Shown here: piece by piece, positions 12,104-22,239 of the stretch
Layout of the letters: each line of letters opens with the position of its first letter
Position numbering within the stretch: position 1 is the first letter of the stretch
Assembly (NCBI GenBank): GCA_900169235.1
Contig: FWCC01000130.1
Coordinates: forward strand, 145,304-209,303
Length of the DNA: 64,000 nucleotides
Direction of reading: 5' to 3'
Source: Zarea fungicola
Taxonomy: Eukaryota > Ascomycota > Sordariomycetes > Hypocreales > Cordycipitaceae
The notes under the pieces: model-generated
What the model was told of the DNA's origin: nothing
Databases searched by the model: none
The model's input: the letters and a program-made list of their open reading frames with translations, nothing else
Made by a program: the position numbers and the translations under genes

Positions 12104-13494
12104 GGCCAACGCGGGAGGAGAGATTGCGTGGTTCAGAAACTTTGGTCCGCCTCGTCGCACCGCAAGGGGAGCTGACACGACCAGGCTCGGCACAGATAAA
12201 TGAAGGTGGGTTAAGCTTATAGGGAAGTTACAATGAACAGATTCTTGACGCAACCGTGTCGCGTTGTGAGGCGATGTGAGGCGATGTGAGGCGCAGTTTC
12301 TTCTTGTCGAATTCTCGCGACCCCGGGAAGGCCTCCCGGGCGTGGATCCACTTCTCGCGTGTTGTCTCTCATTTGCTTAGTGCCATTGATTTGAGTTCTG
12401 TTGAGGTGCCTACCTGCTCAATGACATGATAACATGAAAACGTCTGTGCATGCGGCTGTGATCTGGTTCGATTTATTTACTTGCTACGATGTTGATGGTG
12501 ACTGGGTTCCTGAAATCTATGCAGAGCAAAGAAGGTATTCTCAGTGAGAAAGTACTAGTCTCAGGAGGCGTGTCTGTCACAGTACTTACTATAGCTACGC
12601 AGCATAAGTCACCGTTGCATCCAAACAAAGGGAATGTTAGATTGAATTCACACCTCAGTTAAATAAGAGGCAATACTCCAACAATTTCTACAAACCAGAT
12701 TCCATCGTGCCATGTAGATCATGGCTATAGACGCACAACTTTTGCGCCATTTCTGCGAGCAGTAGTCTAGGGTAACTAGCTGTTAGTCGAATCTGAATAT
12801 ACTAATCGATGATCTTTCTGCACACTTTTTAATCGGCTACACAACTATAGAAATAGTTAAATCTTTTGGGAATCATTGGCAGATTGATGGCATGCTTTGA
12901 ACTCTACTCCCGAAACAGAAAAGAGATACGGCTGTGTAGGATATGGCTTGAGGTTTAGGTTATCAACACTAACCCATGCATGCTTCGGTTAACGAGAGCA
13001 CGGATCGACGGGAATTAAACTCAAATAAAGATGCGGTAGGCACCAGCTTGGTTCAACCGTTTCGCCCTGTTGCTCAAGGCTGCCATGACGTACATGGGGT
13101 GGCGTTCGAAGTGCAGCCAGCCCTATACTAGGCTAGTCGCTCGTTAAACCTTACCAGTAGAGTAACTAGTTGGTCGTGTAAGAATTTAATCTGTGCAGGG
13201 CGCGGCATTTCGCACTCCGCAAATGCCGCAAGGCTTACACTCATCGTCTCCATTATGGCCGCAGCAGCCCTAGCCGTAACGCATTTCTTCCCATGGCAGC
13301 ATGGTCATCATTTGCAATTGTGATTTTAAGGTTCCGTAGACTCTGACTAATTTTCCCATTTTAGCAATATTAAGCGATAATATTCAGAAGCTGTAGATGC
13401 GTAGGTGAGCTTTCAATGTAAATAAGACCATGCGCCTGCCAACATCTTCGTTGAAGAGGAGGAAACGTACAGACATATTCCAACACCATTAATA
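12104..13494. other. intergenic with short tandem repeat
   Basis: 1.4 kb upstream of both a minus-strand regulator and a plus-strand esterase, so it contains two promoters. A 10-bp unit (gatgtgaggc-like) is repeated three times at about 12264-12293. No gene seen. Confidence 0.55.
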
Positions 13495-15138
13495 ATGTAC
13501 TTTAATTCTCTATCAATTGCCCTAATATCAGCCCCCGGACTGGCGTTTGCCGCGCAGGCATTGTCAGATCCTGCTCCAGGCAGACCATCCTGTGCAAACA
13601 TTCCACCACCTCTTGTTCCGGGCGCTTCCGTTTTGTCCATCAAGTCGCAAACCAAGCTCAACTATACGGTACCACAGGCATTTCCTACTCTGGCCCATGA
13701 TGTGAATAATCTCAACGTTTGCGAAATCACTGTCGCGCTTCGCCACGCTGGTGCCAATGACACTGTAACGGTGGTGACCTGGCTTCCCCTCGACAACTGG
13801 AACGGTCGGTTCGCCGCAATTGGTGGCGGGGCTTGGTTAGCCGGGCAAGGCGAAGTTGATCTTGCGGCACCTGCATCCCAGGGATATGCAGTGTCTTCAA
13901 CAGACGCTGGTCTCGGGTCTGCGGCGAATCCCTTTACACCCGCTCTTTGGGCCCTAAAGCCAGACGGCACCACGAACACGGATTTGCTCACCAATTTTGC
14001 ATCGCGATCGATACATGACATGGCAGTGGTTGGCAAGAGTGTAATCAATGCGTTTTATGGGCGACCTGCACGGTATTCCTACTGGAACGGGTGCTCTACC
14101 GGAGGCAGGCAGGGACTGGTGGCCGCGCAGCAGTTCCCGACAGATTTCAACGGGATTCTGGCGGCGGCACCGGCCGGCCACTGGACACAATATACCATTG
14201 CCGAATTGTGGCCGCAGGTTGTCATGAAAGAGGCAGGTTACTATCCATCACCATGTGAATTTGATGCCGTCATACGTGCCGCCGTCAGCGCTTGCGACAT
14301 GAACGACAAGGTGAAGGATGGCGTTATCAACGATCCGCTCCAATGCCATTTCAACCCCTTCAGCCTCGTGGGCCAGAAGATTCATTGCCCCGACTCCCCA
14401 GGCGACGTCGTTATTACTCGAGAATTAGCTTCTATTGTCAGGAAAATCTGGGACGGTCCGAGAACGTCCTGCGGCTCTCGATTGTGGTATGGCCTACCAA
14501 TTGGAGCCTCTTTCTCAAGTCTGGCAAACACAACAGTGCCAAATGGCATTGGGAATATCTCATCGAATAGCACACAGAAGCGTGTAGGCGCTCCCTTTTT
14601 TATCCCCGATACTTGGATTCGATACTTTGTCAAGAGAGACCCTACCTTTGACACGTCCACGGTTGATGCCAAAGCATTTGCTGGGCTATTCCATGACTCC
14701 AAGCGCAACTTTGACAAGATTATTGGCTCTGCGAATCCCGATTTGCGCAAATTCAAGGAAGCGGGCGGTAGGCTCATGGTCTGGCATGGACTTGCAGATC
14801 AACTCATCTATCCCCAGGACAGCATCCAGTACTGGGAGGAAGTGAAGCACACAATAGGCGGCGGTGCTTCCGCAATCGATAATTTTTTCCGTCTCTTCTT
14901 GGCACCAGGTTTGGATCATTGCGGATATGACCCTACTGTTCCTGGGGCCAAGCCTGTAGACCCTTTTGCCTCTCTTATTTCCTGGGTTGAGAACGGTACA
15001 GCGCCAGAGTTTCTAGAGGCTGAAACATCGGCCCTGGCTCCGTCTCATTTTACTCGCAAGATTTGCCGATATCCGCTAAGAGACCAGTATCAGGGACATG
15101 GTAATTCAAACGTCAGCAGCAGCTTCCACTGTGTATAG
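13495..15138 (+). CDS. Tannase/feruloyl esterase-family secreted esterase
   Basis: Secreted serine esterase of the tannase/feruloyl esterase family, releasing phenolic acids from plant or tannin esters. A single exon of 547 residues has a signal peptide (about 1-19). The nucleophile motif is GCSTGGRQG with Ser201. Asp435 in the HGLADQLIYP segment and His475 in GLDHCGYDP complete the triad, and Cys200 and Cys476 flank Ser and His as in the family's Cys-Ser/His-Cys arrangement. Several N-glycosylation sequons (NYT, NDT, NGT) fit secretion. The choice between tannase and feruloyl esterase cannot be made from sequence alone. Confidence 0.92.
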   Translation: MYFNSLSIALISAPGLAFAAQALSDPAPGRPSCANIPPPLVPGASVLSIKSQTKLNYTVPQAFPTLAHDVNNLNVCEITVALRHAGANDTVTVVTWLPLDNWNGRFAAIGGGAWLAGQGEVDLAAPASQGYAVSSTDAGLGSAANPFTPALWALKPDGTTNTDLLTNFASRSIHDMAVVGKSVINAFYGRPARYSYWNGCSTGGRQGLVAAQQFPTDFNGILAAAPAGHWTQYTIAELWPQVVMKEAGYYPSPCEFDAVIRAAVSACDMNDKVKDGVINDPLQCHFNPFSLVGQKIHCPDSPGDVVITRELASIVRKIWDGPRTSCGSRLWYGLPIGASFSSLANTTVPNGIGNISSNSTQKRVGAPFFIPDTWIRYFVKRDPTFDTSTVDAKAFAGLFHDSKRNFDKIIGSANPDLRKFKEAGGRLMVWHGLADQLIYPQDSIQYWEEVKHTIGGGASAIDNFFRLFLAPGLDHCGYDPTVPGAKPVDPFASLISWVENGTAPEFLEAETSALAPSHFTRKICRYPLRDQYQGHGNSNVSSSFHCV

Positions 15139-16516
15139 TTGCCCTCTTGGCGGGGCTTCCGGGGATTGAAAGGTTGTTGTGATATTAATGTAGAACACTT
15201 CTTTTTCTTTGTCTGTGTCCATCATTTAGATATTATCTACTAGAAGTTATTTTTACTGAAATTGATTGAGCTGTAATAGATGTAATATTCTTTCATAAAC
15301 GAATTCTAGCTCGAAAATGTCCGTTTCAGCAGCCTCGTTCCGCCTCGATACATGTACTAATAAAGTGTCAACCCTGTCTTGGAAGAATGGCTCTGGATAT
15401 TAAACAAGAGTGAAAAATTGCAATCATGGTGTCACGAGACTATTATAGAAGGACTCTGCGAAAATCCCTCTGCATGAGCAGTTTCAGCGCAACCTGGATG
15501 CGCATTAAGAAGCCGTGCGAACTTACTGGAAACCTAGGCTGTAACGTAGCCTGGGCAGCTAGTTAGTGCTGGTTTTAGTGTCAAAGACAAACTTTTCTGA
15601 TGTCAGCGCCGCCACCAGAGCAATTCAGTTAGTTCGTGGTGGAGGCTAACTACAGTAGCCGATGAAGGAGATTAAGGTCAGTTTCTAGTCGTATACAGGC
15701 CCTGCGTAAATCTGAGCGGCATTTTAGAGCCAAAACCCGTGGCAGTTTGCCAGCTCTACATAACCTTGAACGAAAGACATTGCCACGCTGAATCATCCCG
15801 CGAGTAAGTCGTCGTTCAATACCAGCACGTATTGATTGATTAGTGATGCGGCCAATATTTAGTACCGCACAAAGGAAGACCGTGATTGAGCAAGTTCAAG
15901 AGTGCCTACAGAATCTTTTCACCTGTAAATCGCCGGCGGTTCCGCACAGTGACATACCACTAGGAGGCGGTGCCTAAGGAGGCCTTCGGGCATCATCGGC
16001 TCGTTGTGAATTCTTATCGAGCGGTTTGAAGATTTTAGAGGCGTTTTGGATCGGAAAGTAGCAAGGGTGATTTGAAAAATGATACAGCTTTCTTCCTTGT
16101 TACCTGCTACTAACATGAGATAAATGGCAAGGTTAACATGTTCCAATTCCAAATTTCGGACTCAGCCTCAGCCTCAGCCTCAGCCTGAATCCGTCAGCCG
16201 TTAGATGCTGGTCCGGCGCGGACATATGTGGAGATACTGAAGCTGCAAGGCTGTGCCACCAATGCCGCAGCCTGCCTCACGTCATTGTTCAGCCAGGAAA
16301 TGAAATCAAGTGATTAATGGAAGTAAAATTTGTTTCCTGCATAAATAGATCCAGTTACCTTGCCGATGCATCGTTTTTCCTAGTATCAATAACACCAATT
16401 AACTGCCAGATCTTGAATTACCTCATCAAACTTGACATCAAGAGCAATCTACGACTTACACCTCCATACACAACAAACTTAGTCTTCTATCCAAGAGACC
16501 CAGAATACTACTCACC
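15139..16516. other. intergenic with CAGCCT microsatellite
   Basis: 1.4 kb with no supported gene. A hexanucleotide tract of about four CAGCCT units sits at 16161-16186, roughly 330 bp upstream of the next start. Confidence 0.55.
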
Positions 16517-17314
16517 ATGTCTGACCCTGAAGCTACAATGGTCATCCGAGACGTTGCATCAAACATCACTACTCTTAGCGTGCCGTTCGGTATTGCAGGC
16601 GGTCGTGTCAAGACTGGTGGTCGCGCCACCCTCATCCGCTTATCTAGCGGCAATCTTGCAGTCTTCTCTCCGGTCGCTCTTACTCGTAGCGTCCGTTCAA
16701 AAATTGATTCACTCGGGAAATTACAGTACATTGTTGCGCCCAACATTGTCCACCACATTCACATCTCTGCTTGGGCGAAGGCCTTTCCCACTGCAGATGT
16801 CATTTGCGGAGCCGGCCTACCAGAGAAGCGCGAGAAGGATCCAGAGACAAGAGGCACCACTACATTTAGCCACGTCTTTACTATGGAGAACAAATCAACC
16901 ATGAAAATTGCAGACGACTTTGACAAGGAATTTAGCTGGGAATACGTCACCGCCTCATCCAACCAGGACATTGTCTTCTTCCATAAACCAACGAGAACTC
17001 TCATTCAAGCCGACCTTCTTCTCAATCTTCCTTCAAAGGAACAATTCTCCAAAGTACCCGGCGGTGATACTACAGGTTTCCTTGGCCGAAAGGCGGAGTC
17101 TGCTTTCAGTGCCGAGGGCGATATGCTCTGGCAGAAGAGAGCGCTGTGGTACGGCGTCGGGTCAAAGAAGCGCGAGAGCTTCACAGACTCGATGAGAATC
17201 ATTCAGCGCTGGGATTTTGACAGGATAATCCCTTGCCATGGTGATACCATTGAAACGAATGGAAAAGATGTCTGGGCAAAGTTGACAGAGTGGTTTATCA
17301 ACGGCAAAAAATAG
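16517..17314 (+). CDS. DUF4336-like protein, metallo-beta-lactamase-like fold
   Basis: Single exon, 265 residues, ATG at 16517 in good context (CACCATG). It resembles fungal proteins annotated with the DUF4336 domain, which have a metallo-beta-lactamase-like fold: IVAPNIVHHIHISAWAKAFP with closely spaced histidines, LIQADLLLNLP in the middle and IIPCHGDTI near the C-terminus in the place of a metal-binding His/Asp strand. No signal peptide or membrane segment is evident, so it is probably cytosolic. A catalytic reaction is not known for the family. Assignment by motif recall; moderate to good. Confidence 0.75.
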   Translation: MSDPEATMVIRDVASNITTLSVPFGIAGGRVKTGGRATLIRLSSGNLAVFSPVALTRSVRSKIDSLGKLQYIVAPNIVHHIHISAWAKAFPTADVICGAGLPEKREKDPETRGTTTFSHVFTMENKSTMKIADDFDKEFSWEYVTASSNQDIVFFHKPTRTLIQADLLLNLPSKEQFSKVPGGDTTGFLGRKAESAFSAEGDMLWQKRALWYGVGSKKRESFTDSMRIIQRWDFDRIIPCHGDTIETNGKDVWAKLTEWFINGKK

Positions 17315-17429
17315 GAGGCACATGTGTTTTGTGAATTGCCAATAATGCTCATAATATTAATAATGTATTATATACTCTAGACTACGGAGACCAATCATCC
17401 GAAATTAATAGACACCCGCACTTTATCTT

Positions 17430-18289
17430 TTAATGGTCATTTCTCGCTAGCCACGGCTTGCAAGCCATGTACACGTCCGAAAACGAACGATCAATATCAA
17501 CAATGCGATCAAAGTTTGGCCCGCGAAGGCACACGCACCACTCCAGGAATGCCACAATCAGGAAATCCGAGTATGTGGGCCTGGCGCCCATGCAAAACGG
17601 CCCGTCGGTGTTGGCGTTTAGGATGTCAGCGAGCTGCCGTAGAAACGGATCTGCCTTTTTCCACGCTGCATCACCGCCAAATCGGTCTTCATACTCCTCC
17701 AGTGACATGCCAAACGTCTTTCGCCGAGCCTGTCTATGATACTGTATTGAGACACCAGAGAGCGTTTCTCTGGGCATTCTCGGCACGAGTACGGGCGCGA
17801 GCCGTACCATGATTTTGTTCAGGGCACGCTGCACCTCCGCCTGCAGAGGCGAGTCCAAGTCAACTGATGGCTCTGGGTACATTGCGTCAACTTTTCGAGA
17901 GATGGATGACGACTCCATAGCATAGGTATTATCCGGTAAGCGTACAGCGGGGAGCGTGTAGGGAACCATTTCGAATTTTGATGTGTGGGGTGGAATGCCA
18001 CTGTGGACGGGTCAGTTGGTGTCTCGTGTTATGGGAGTCTCGACTGGCGGTAGACGAACAAAGACTGAAGCAAGGGCGCAATGTCTGGTGCATCGAGCCA
18101 TTCTGTTTTGTAATCAATGCTTTTGTAGTTGAGTAAGAGCCTGGCTGTGGTACTTGTTAGCTTCTGTCGTTACAGTCGGGCTTTAACGAAGCACGATGGC
18201 TGCGTACTCTTCCAAACATTGGGAGACCAGCATGTCCCAGTGCCAAAGCGACTGGGGCAGTCAAAAAGTGTCACTTGCGATTCTGTCAT
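17430..18289 (-). CDS. Glutathione S-transferase-like protein
   Basis: Three exons, 18289-18208, 18144-18060 and 18000-17430, give 245 residues. The first intron is GTACGC...CACAG; the second uses a less usual GTTCGT donor with CACAG. Both joins restore one frame (NVWK-TRLLLNYKSIDY; LLQS-F-GIPPH). The N-terminus has the thioredoxin-like start (VTLFDCPS) and the cis-Pro region VPYTLPAV, followed by an ESSSI segment as in GST glutathione sites; the rest is helical (DGPFCMGARPTYSDFLIVAFLEW, an N-capping Asp motif). It is a GST_N_3/GST_C-type soluble protein, possibly for detoxification. The exact class is uncertain. Confidence 0.8.
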
Positions 18290-18906
18290 TGTGCAGCGTC
18301 AAGATTAGGGAGCCTCATTTTGCAGCAAAGGCCATATCCGAAGCGACATGGTGATATATATGCCAGTTAAACAGCAATCGTGAATTTGTCTGATAGCCAG
18401 TCCTTCCGTACTAAAAAGGACTCTCACATGATTAAAACAACTACCAACGCAAGAAGTTTCCCTCGGAGCTCAACCGGCCTTACGTGAGACCTGATTTGTA
18501 GGGCTGCAGCTCCCACGACTCGCGCTTTTGTGGAACTAATAAAACCGTTTAAAGCCTGTTCTGGGAGGAATAATTTCACTTATGCACTTGGATACGAGGC
18601 CACTAAAAAATAATGGACCATACGGATTTACTCCAAACAATTGTCTATTCATTAGCTCTAATAGTGGATTTAGCGTCAAATACTAATTGAACTAGTTGAA
18701 GCATTCTCCATCGCATAGTATAATGTGACTAGAAATTGACTGGTTTCAAATTACACCATAGACATACTCACAAGCTTCGAGTCAGGGGTACTCGGCAGAG
18801 TATACAACATACATAAACACCGACGATAAGCAATTGTTTACTACTACAACGAGTCTTCCTAAATACATCGTGAGCTTTTGATTATATTGGCGCTTTCAAT
18901 TGCTCG
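18290..18906. other. intergenic, no gene seen
   Basis: AT-rich spacer between the GST promoter side and the 3' end of the aldo/keto reductase. Nothing recognisable. Confidence 0.55.
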
Positions 18907-20029
18907 TTAAAGATGATAAGGTACCGCGTCGTCACCAATTGCAGCATGGAGAATTTCAAGTGCTGATGCGACATCTGGAGGTAGTGGTCCAGCTTCAACT
19001 GCATCCAAGTTGGCTTCGAGTTGGTTCAGATTTGATGCCGCTATTATTATGGCGTCGCCGCGTGTACTATCGAGGGCACCATGATGAATCGTCCACCTCA
19101 AAGCCATGGCGTGACCGCTGATACCGTGGTTTGCCGCCAATTCCAAACTTTTCTCGGCAGCACGAATTATGAGAGGCTTGAGGTATGCCGTCGAATAAAT
19201 TTGGCCCGGTAAAGTCTAGTATCCAGATGATCAGTCCTTGAATCGCTCTAGTAGTTGGCAGCTGGGGAGCGGGAAGATTCGAACATACCGTCGTATCCCA
19301 TCGCCCATGCTCTTGCACAGTTTTGTAATTACCCGCAAAAAATCCCCCCGCAGCAGGACTATAAGCATAAAAGGCCATGTCATACTTTCTGAGGAGAGGG
19401 AAGAGGGCCGTTTCTCCACCACGAACGACGGCGTTGTATTGGCCTTGATAGACACTCGGCTTAACGAACCCGCGATGCTCACAGATATCTAGGATCTGCT
19501 GAACTTCTTCAGCCTTGTAATTGGAAAGACCCCAAGACTTGATTTTTCCTGCCTTGTGAGCTATATTCATGGCTTCGCATGCTTCGTCAAAGGGCGTAGT
19601 CCGGTCTGGTACGTGTAGATACTCAATGTTGATTCGAGGCACTCGCAGGTTGTCCAATGACTCTTCAATCCCTTCAAGAATCTTATCTCTAGTGTGGCAG
19701 CCTGGCTCCCAAGACATAACCTTTGTATCGATAGCGAAGCTGTCCGCCGCAGAAACTGCTCCAAGTCGGGACTCGGAGCTTCCATACATGCGTGAGGTGT
19801 CAATTTGACCATAACCCCTCTTGGAGAAAGCTTCAAGGTAAGATTTAACCTCCCCTGGGGTGTCAAAGCGTGCCAAAGGGTCTAGTGATTTATCTCCGAC
19901 CTGCGAGGCCATGCATGTAAGAATGCAAGCAAAAACTTTTGGGTGCAAGCATCGTCAATCGGAACTCTGTGCACTTACAGCTGCTCCGCCAAGAATAATC
20001 TTGATACTCTTGCTTCTTATAAGAGCCAT
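18907..20029 (-). CDS. Aldo/keto reductase (AKR7-like)
   Basis: NADPH-dependent carbonyl reductase of the aldo/keto reductase superfamily, close to aflatoxin-aldehyde-reductase-type proteins. Exons 20029-19979, 19900-19289 and 19215-18907 give 323 residues. The first intron is GTAAGT...CGCAG; the second is GTATGT...ACTAG and has no in-frame stop, so an unspliced reading would look open but shifts out of frame. The spliced protein runs IILGGAA-VGDKSLDP, QIDTSRMYGSSE (Asp/Tyr catalytic), IDTKVMSW (Lys), IEYLHVPD (His), GLSNY, and after intron 2 LKPLIIRAAEKSLELAANHG. All four catalytic residues are in place. Substrate unknown. Confidence 0.88.
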
Positions 20030-20933
20030 ATTGAAAGAAAATGATTTATAACACCAAGCAGCGTGTACCAGAAATGGTAGATTCAGAAATTGCCTGAGAG
20101 GGAGTGAATACTGGTGGGCAGAAGATGATAGAACCCGATTTTTGGCTTGAGACATGGTATCTCGATGTTATATATATTGTAATTCTAGGCGCTAGATTCT
20201 CGCTGTAGGTAGCTGCGGCTCTCGCGCGGTCGTGACCAAGTTCTTTCGCGTTGCAAAGCAGTTTCCACTTTTCACGGAGAGCCGTGAGGCACAGTTGTCT
20301 GTGCTAGACCGTGAAAAGTTGTACAGTTCATTATTTTACGTACGAAAAATGGCAGTAAATGAATGTAAAGAATTCTTTGTTTCAGTTTTGTACTAAAGAA
20401 GGTACACAGGTTTGATATTGTTGCGGAATGCCACGGTTACTTGAGTTCCGATCGTTGTATACAATAATTCGCAATAGAGACCTAACGTGCTACCTTTGAA
20501 TTAGCACCGCAGATTCACATTAAGTCGCATTTTTGCCTTACTTTGAGCTTGATGCATAGTTATAGTGTCGGAAAATGGATGAGAACTTTTCCTTGGAGGA
20601 GATGGTGCTTTGCTCCGCGGCAGTCCCTTACACGGATGCCCGTGTACACTGCTCTTCGCAATTGTACAGGACATTTTGATGCAAAATGGTTTAAATTGAT
20701 TACCAATGCAGAGTATTAGTCACAGCACCGCAAGGCTGGCGAGTGTTAAAACTACTGTATCGCACTAATCATTCGCTCCATAAGCAGTTAAAAGAAGAGT
20801 TTGTATGTACTGTAGGTACTATGTACCCCAAGAGCTATGTGCAAGATATTTACCATGTATGAAATATATACAAAGAAGAGAAAATCGACCTGCGGACGTA
20901 GCAGAAGCGGGCTCCAGTCCCATGTCAAGCAGC
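20030..20933. other. intergenic with nested inverted repeat
   Basis: About 900 bp between the promoter side of the aldo/keto reductase and the 3' end of the CBM18 gene. Apart from the palindrome listed separately, nothing recognisable. Confidence 0.5.
20267..20319. repeat. nested inverted repeat (11-bp arms enclosing 5-bp arms)
   Basis: Outer arms ACTTTTCACGG (20267-20277) and CCGTGAAAAGT (20309-20319) are perfect complements. Inside them lies a second palindrome, CACAG-TTGT-CTGTG (20290-20303). It is about 240 bp upstream of the aldo/keto reductase start. It could be a protein-binding site or a cruciform; function unknown. Confidence 0.7.
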
Positions 20934-21664
20934 CTAGAAACCAGCCGCAGTGCAGACCTGGTTGGCCAACGGGAGACGCTGAGCATACAAGTTTCCAGCC
21001 TCGGCGTTCTGGACGGCCTGATCCAACGCGGACACCTCCATAGTCTGCCAGCCAGGGATGGTCTTCATGACGGCCAAGAACTGGCGGGTGCTGCCGGATG
21101 CGGACATGTCGGCGGCGATATCAGGGTACCATTCCGGACGCTGCTGGAACATGCCTTTAATTCCATGTTAGCGAGCCAATCTCTGCGTATGTATTATGCC
21201 TAGTGAAACTTACCAACGCTGTCCTGGTCGCCTCCGACGAGATCGTGAGGGTAGTTCATGGAGGCCGGGACGACCGGGTTGGCATAGATATGCAGGGTCG
21301 ACTCCTGAAGCGCGGTGCTAATGACAGCCAAGCAAGCCTGTCGGTTGAGGCCCTCGGCGCGAACTTCACCAATCGCAGCTGCGGCATTGCGGCTCTGGGT
21401 CGCGTCCAAGCCGGGATAGTTACCTCCGGTAGGAGGCGGAGGAGGTGGGTTGCTGCCTCCGGTGCAGTAGTCAGGGCCGGTGCCGCAGAAACCCCACTGA
21501 GAACAGCAGAGTCCGGCAGCACACGGGCTGCTGCTCGAGCATTCTCCTGCGCGGGCACTCAACGGCCACGAAGCCCGAGGTGCAACGCCGGCCTGGTCAG
21601 TCGGCATGGCCACGGCGCTGGAGATCAGCGACAGAAGCAGAACAGAAGGGGTAAAGCTCTTCAT
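20934..21664 (-). CDS. Secreted CBM18 protein with bacterial-type lysozyme-like domain
   Basis: Exons 21664-21214 and 21154-20934 (intron GTAAGT...GCTAAC...AAAG, 59 bp) give 223 residues. Order: signal peptide (1-19, ending AVA), a chitin-binding CBM18/hevein-like module (about 40-68, six cysteines: CSSSSPCAAGLCCSQWGFC ending DYC), a Pro linker (PPPPPPTGG), then a domain of about 140 residues with ALQEST, GDQDSVG-MFQQRP and IPGW. These motifs match a lysozyme/transglycosylase-like domain I know mainly from actinobacterial secreted proteins; the Glu of QEST is the likely catalytic acid. It may bind chitin and cut peptidoglycan, or act on competitors. Domain origin and activity are inference. 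Confidence 0.8.
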
Positions 21665-21810
21665 TTTGATGAGATCAGCAGTAGATCAGAGGAGTAGCTT
21701 GGAGTAGGATGTGTGAATAGCGCGGAGCTTAAGATCTGGGATTGATAGTGCTTTGTGATTGAGAACCAAGTTGTTGAGTTGGCAAAACTATCAACGGGAA
21801 GAAAATGGCC

Positions 21811-21820
21811 TCCTTTTATA
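21811..21820 (-). promoter_or_regulatory. TATA-like box upstream of the CBM18 gene
   Basis: Minus strand reads TATAAAAGGA, about 150 bp upstream of the ATG at 21664. Position and sequence fit a core promoter; not tested. Confidence 0.5.
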
Positions 21821-22218
21821 GATCCAATGTAAGTGAACCTCTGCTTGCCATAAAACTCTGCTCGAGCATGCATACTGTTTGTTCGATATGCCTCTACCTT
21901 CCGGAATTGGTTCATGGTCACTGCCACTGTCACTGCCGCTTCCTGTGCCATTGCTCCCACTATCCTGGACCAATCTCGGCAGTAAACGAAACGAGTCAAG
22001 GCTTCCAAGTTGATCCATATTCAGTAACGTTACTGGAATCATTAAACTGAGGGATTATCGATTTTGCGGATCGTCAGCAACTAGCTTGTTGCTCCCGAAC
22101 GATGGGTTCAGCTTTAATAGGAAGGTGTCTACCCGTTCGGACAAAGACTGTAATGCCAGATGGGGCCCTGGTATGGAGCTAAACAATAATTAGCATAAGG
22201 TTCTCATCTCACGTCACC

Positions 22219-22239
22219 TTGATCCCGATATGGGATCAA
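22219..22239. repeat. perfect 8-bp-arm palindrome
   Basis: TTGATCCC-GATAT-GGGATCAA, an interrupted palindrome in a gene-free stretch. It could be a regulator site; no function is visible. Confidence 0.6.

Noticed and set aside
12322..12340. CCCGGG...CCCGGG symmetrical GC-rich element
   Set aside because: The two sites are self-palindromic but the whole is not a perfect inverted repeat; likely chance.
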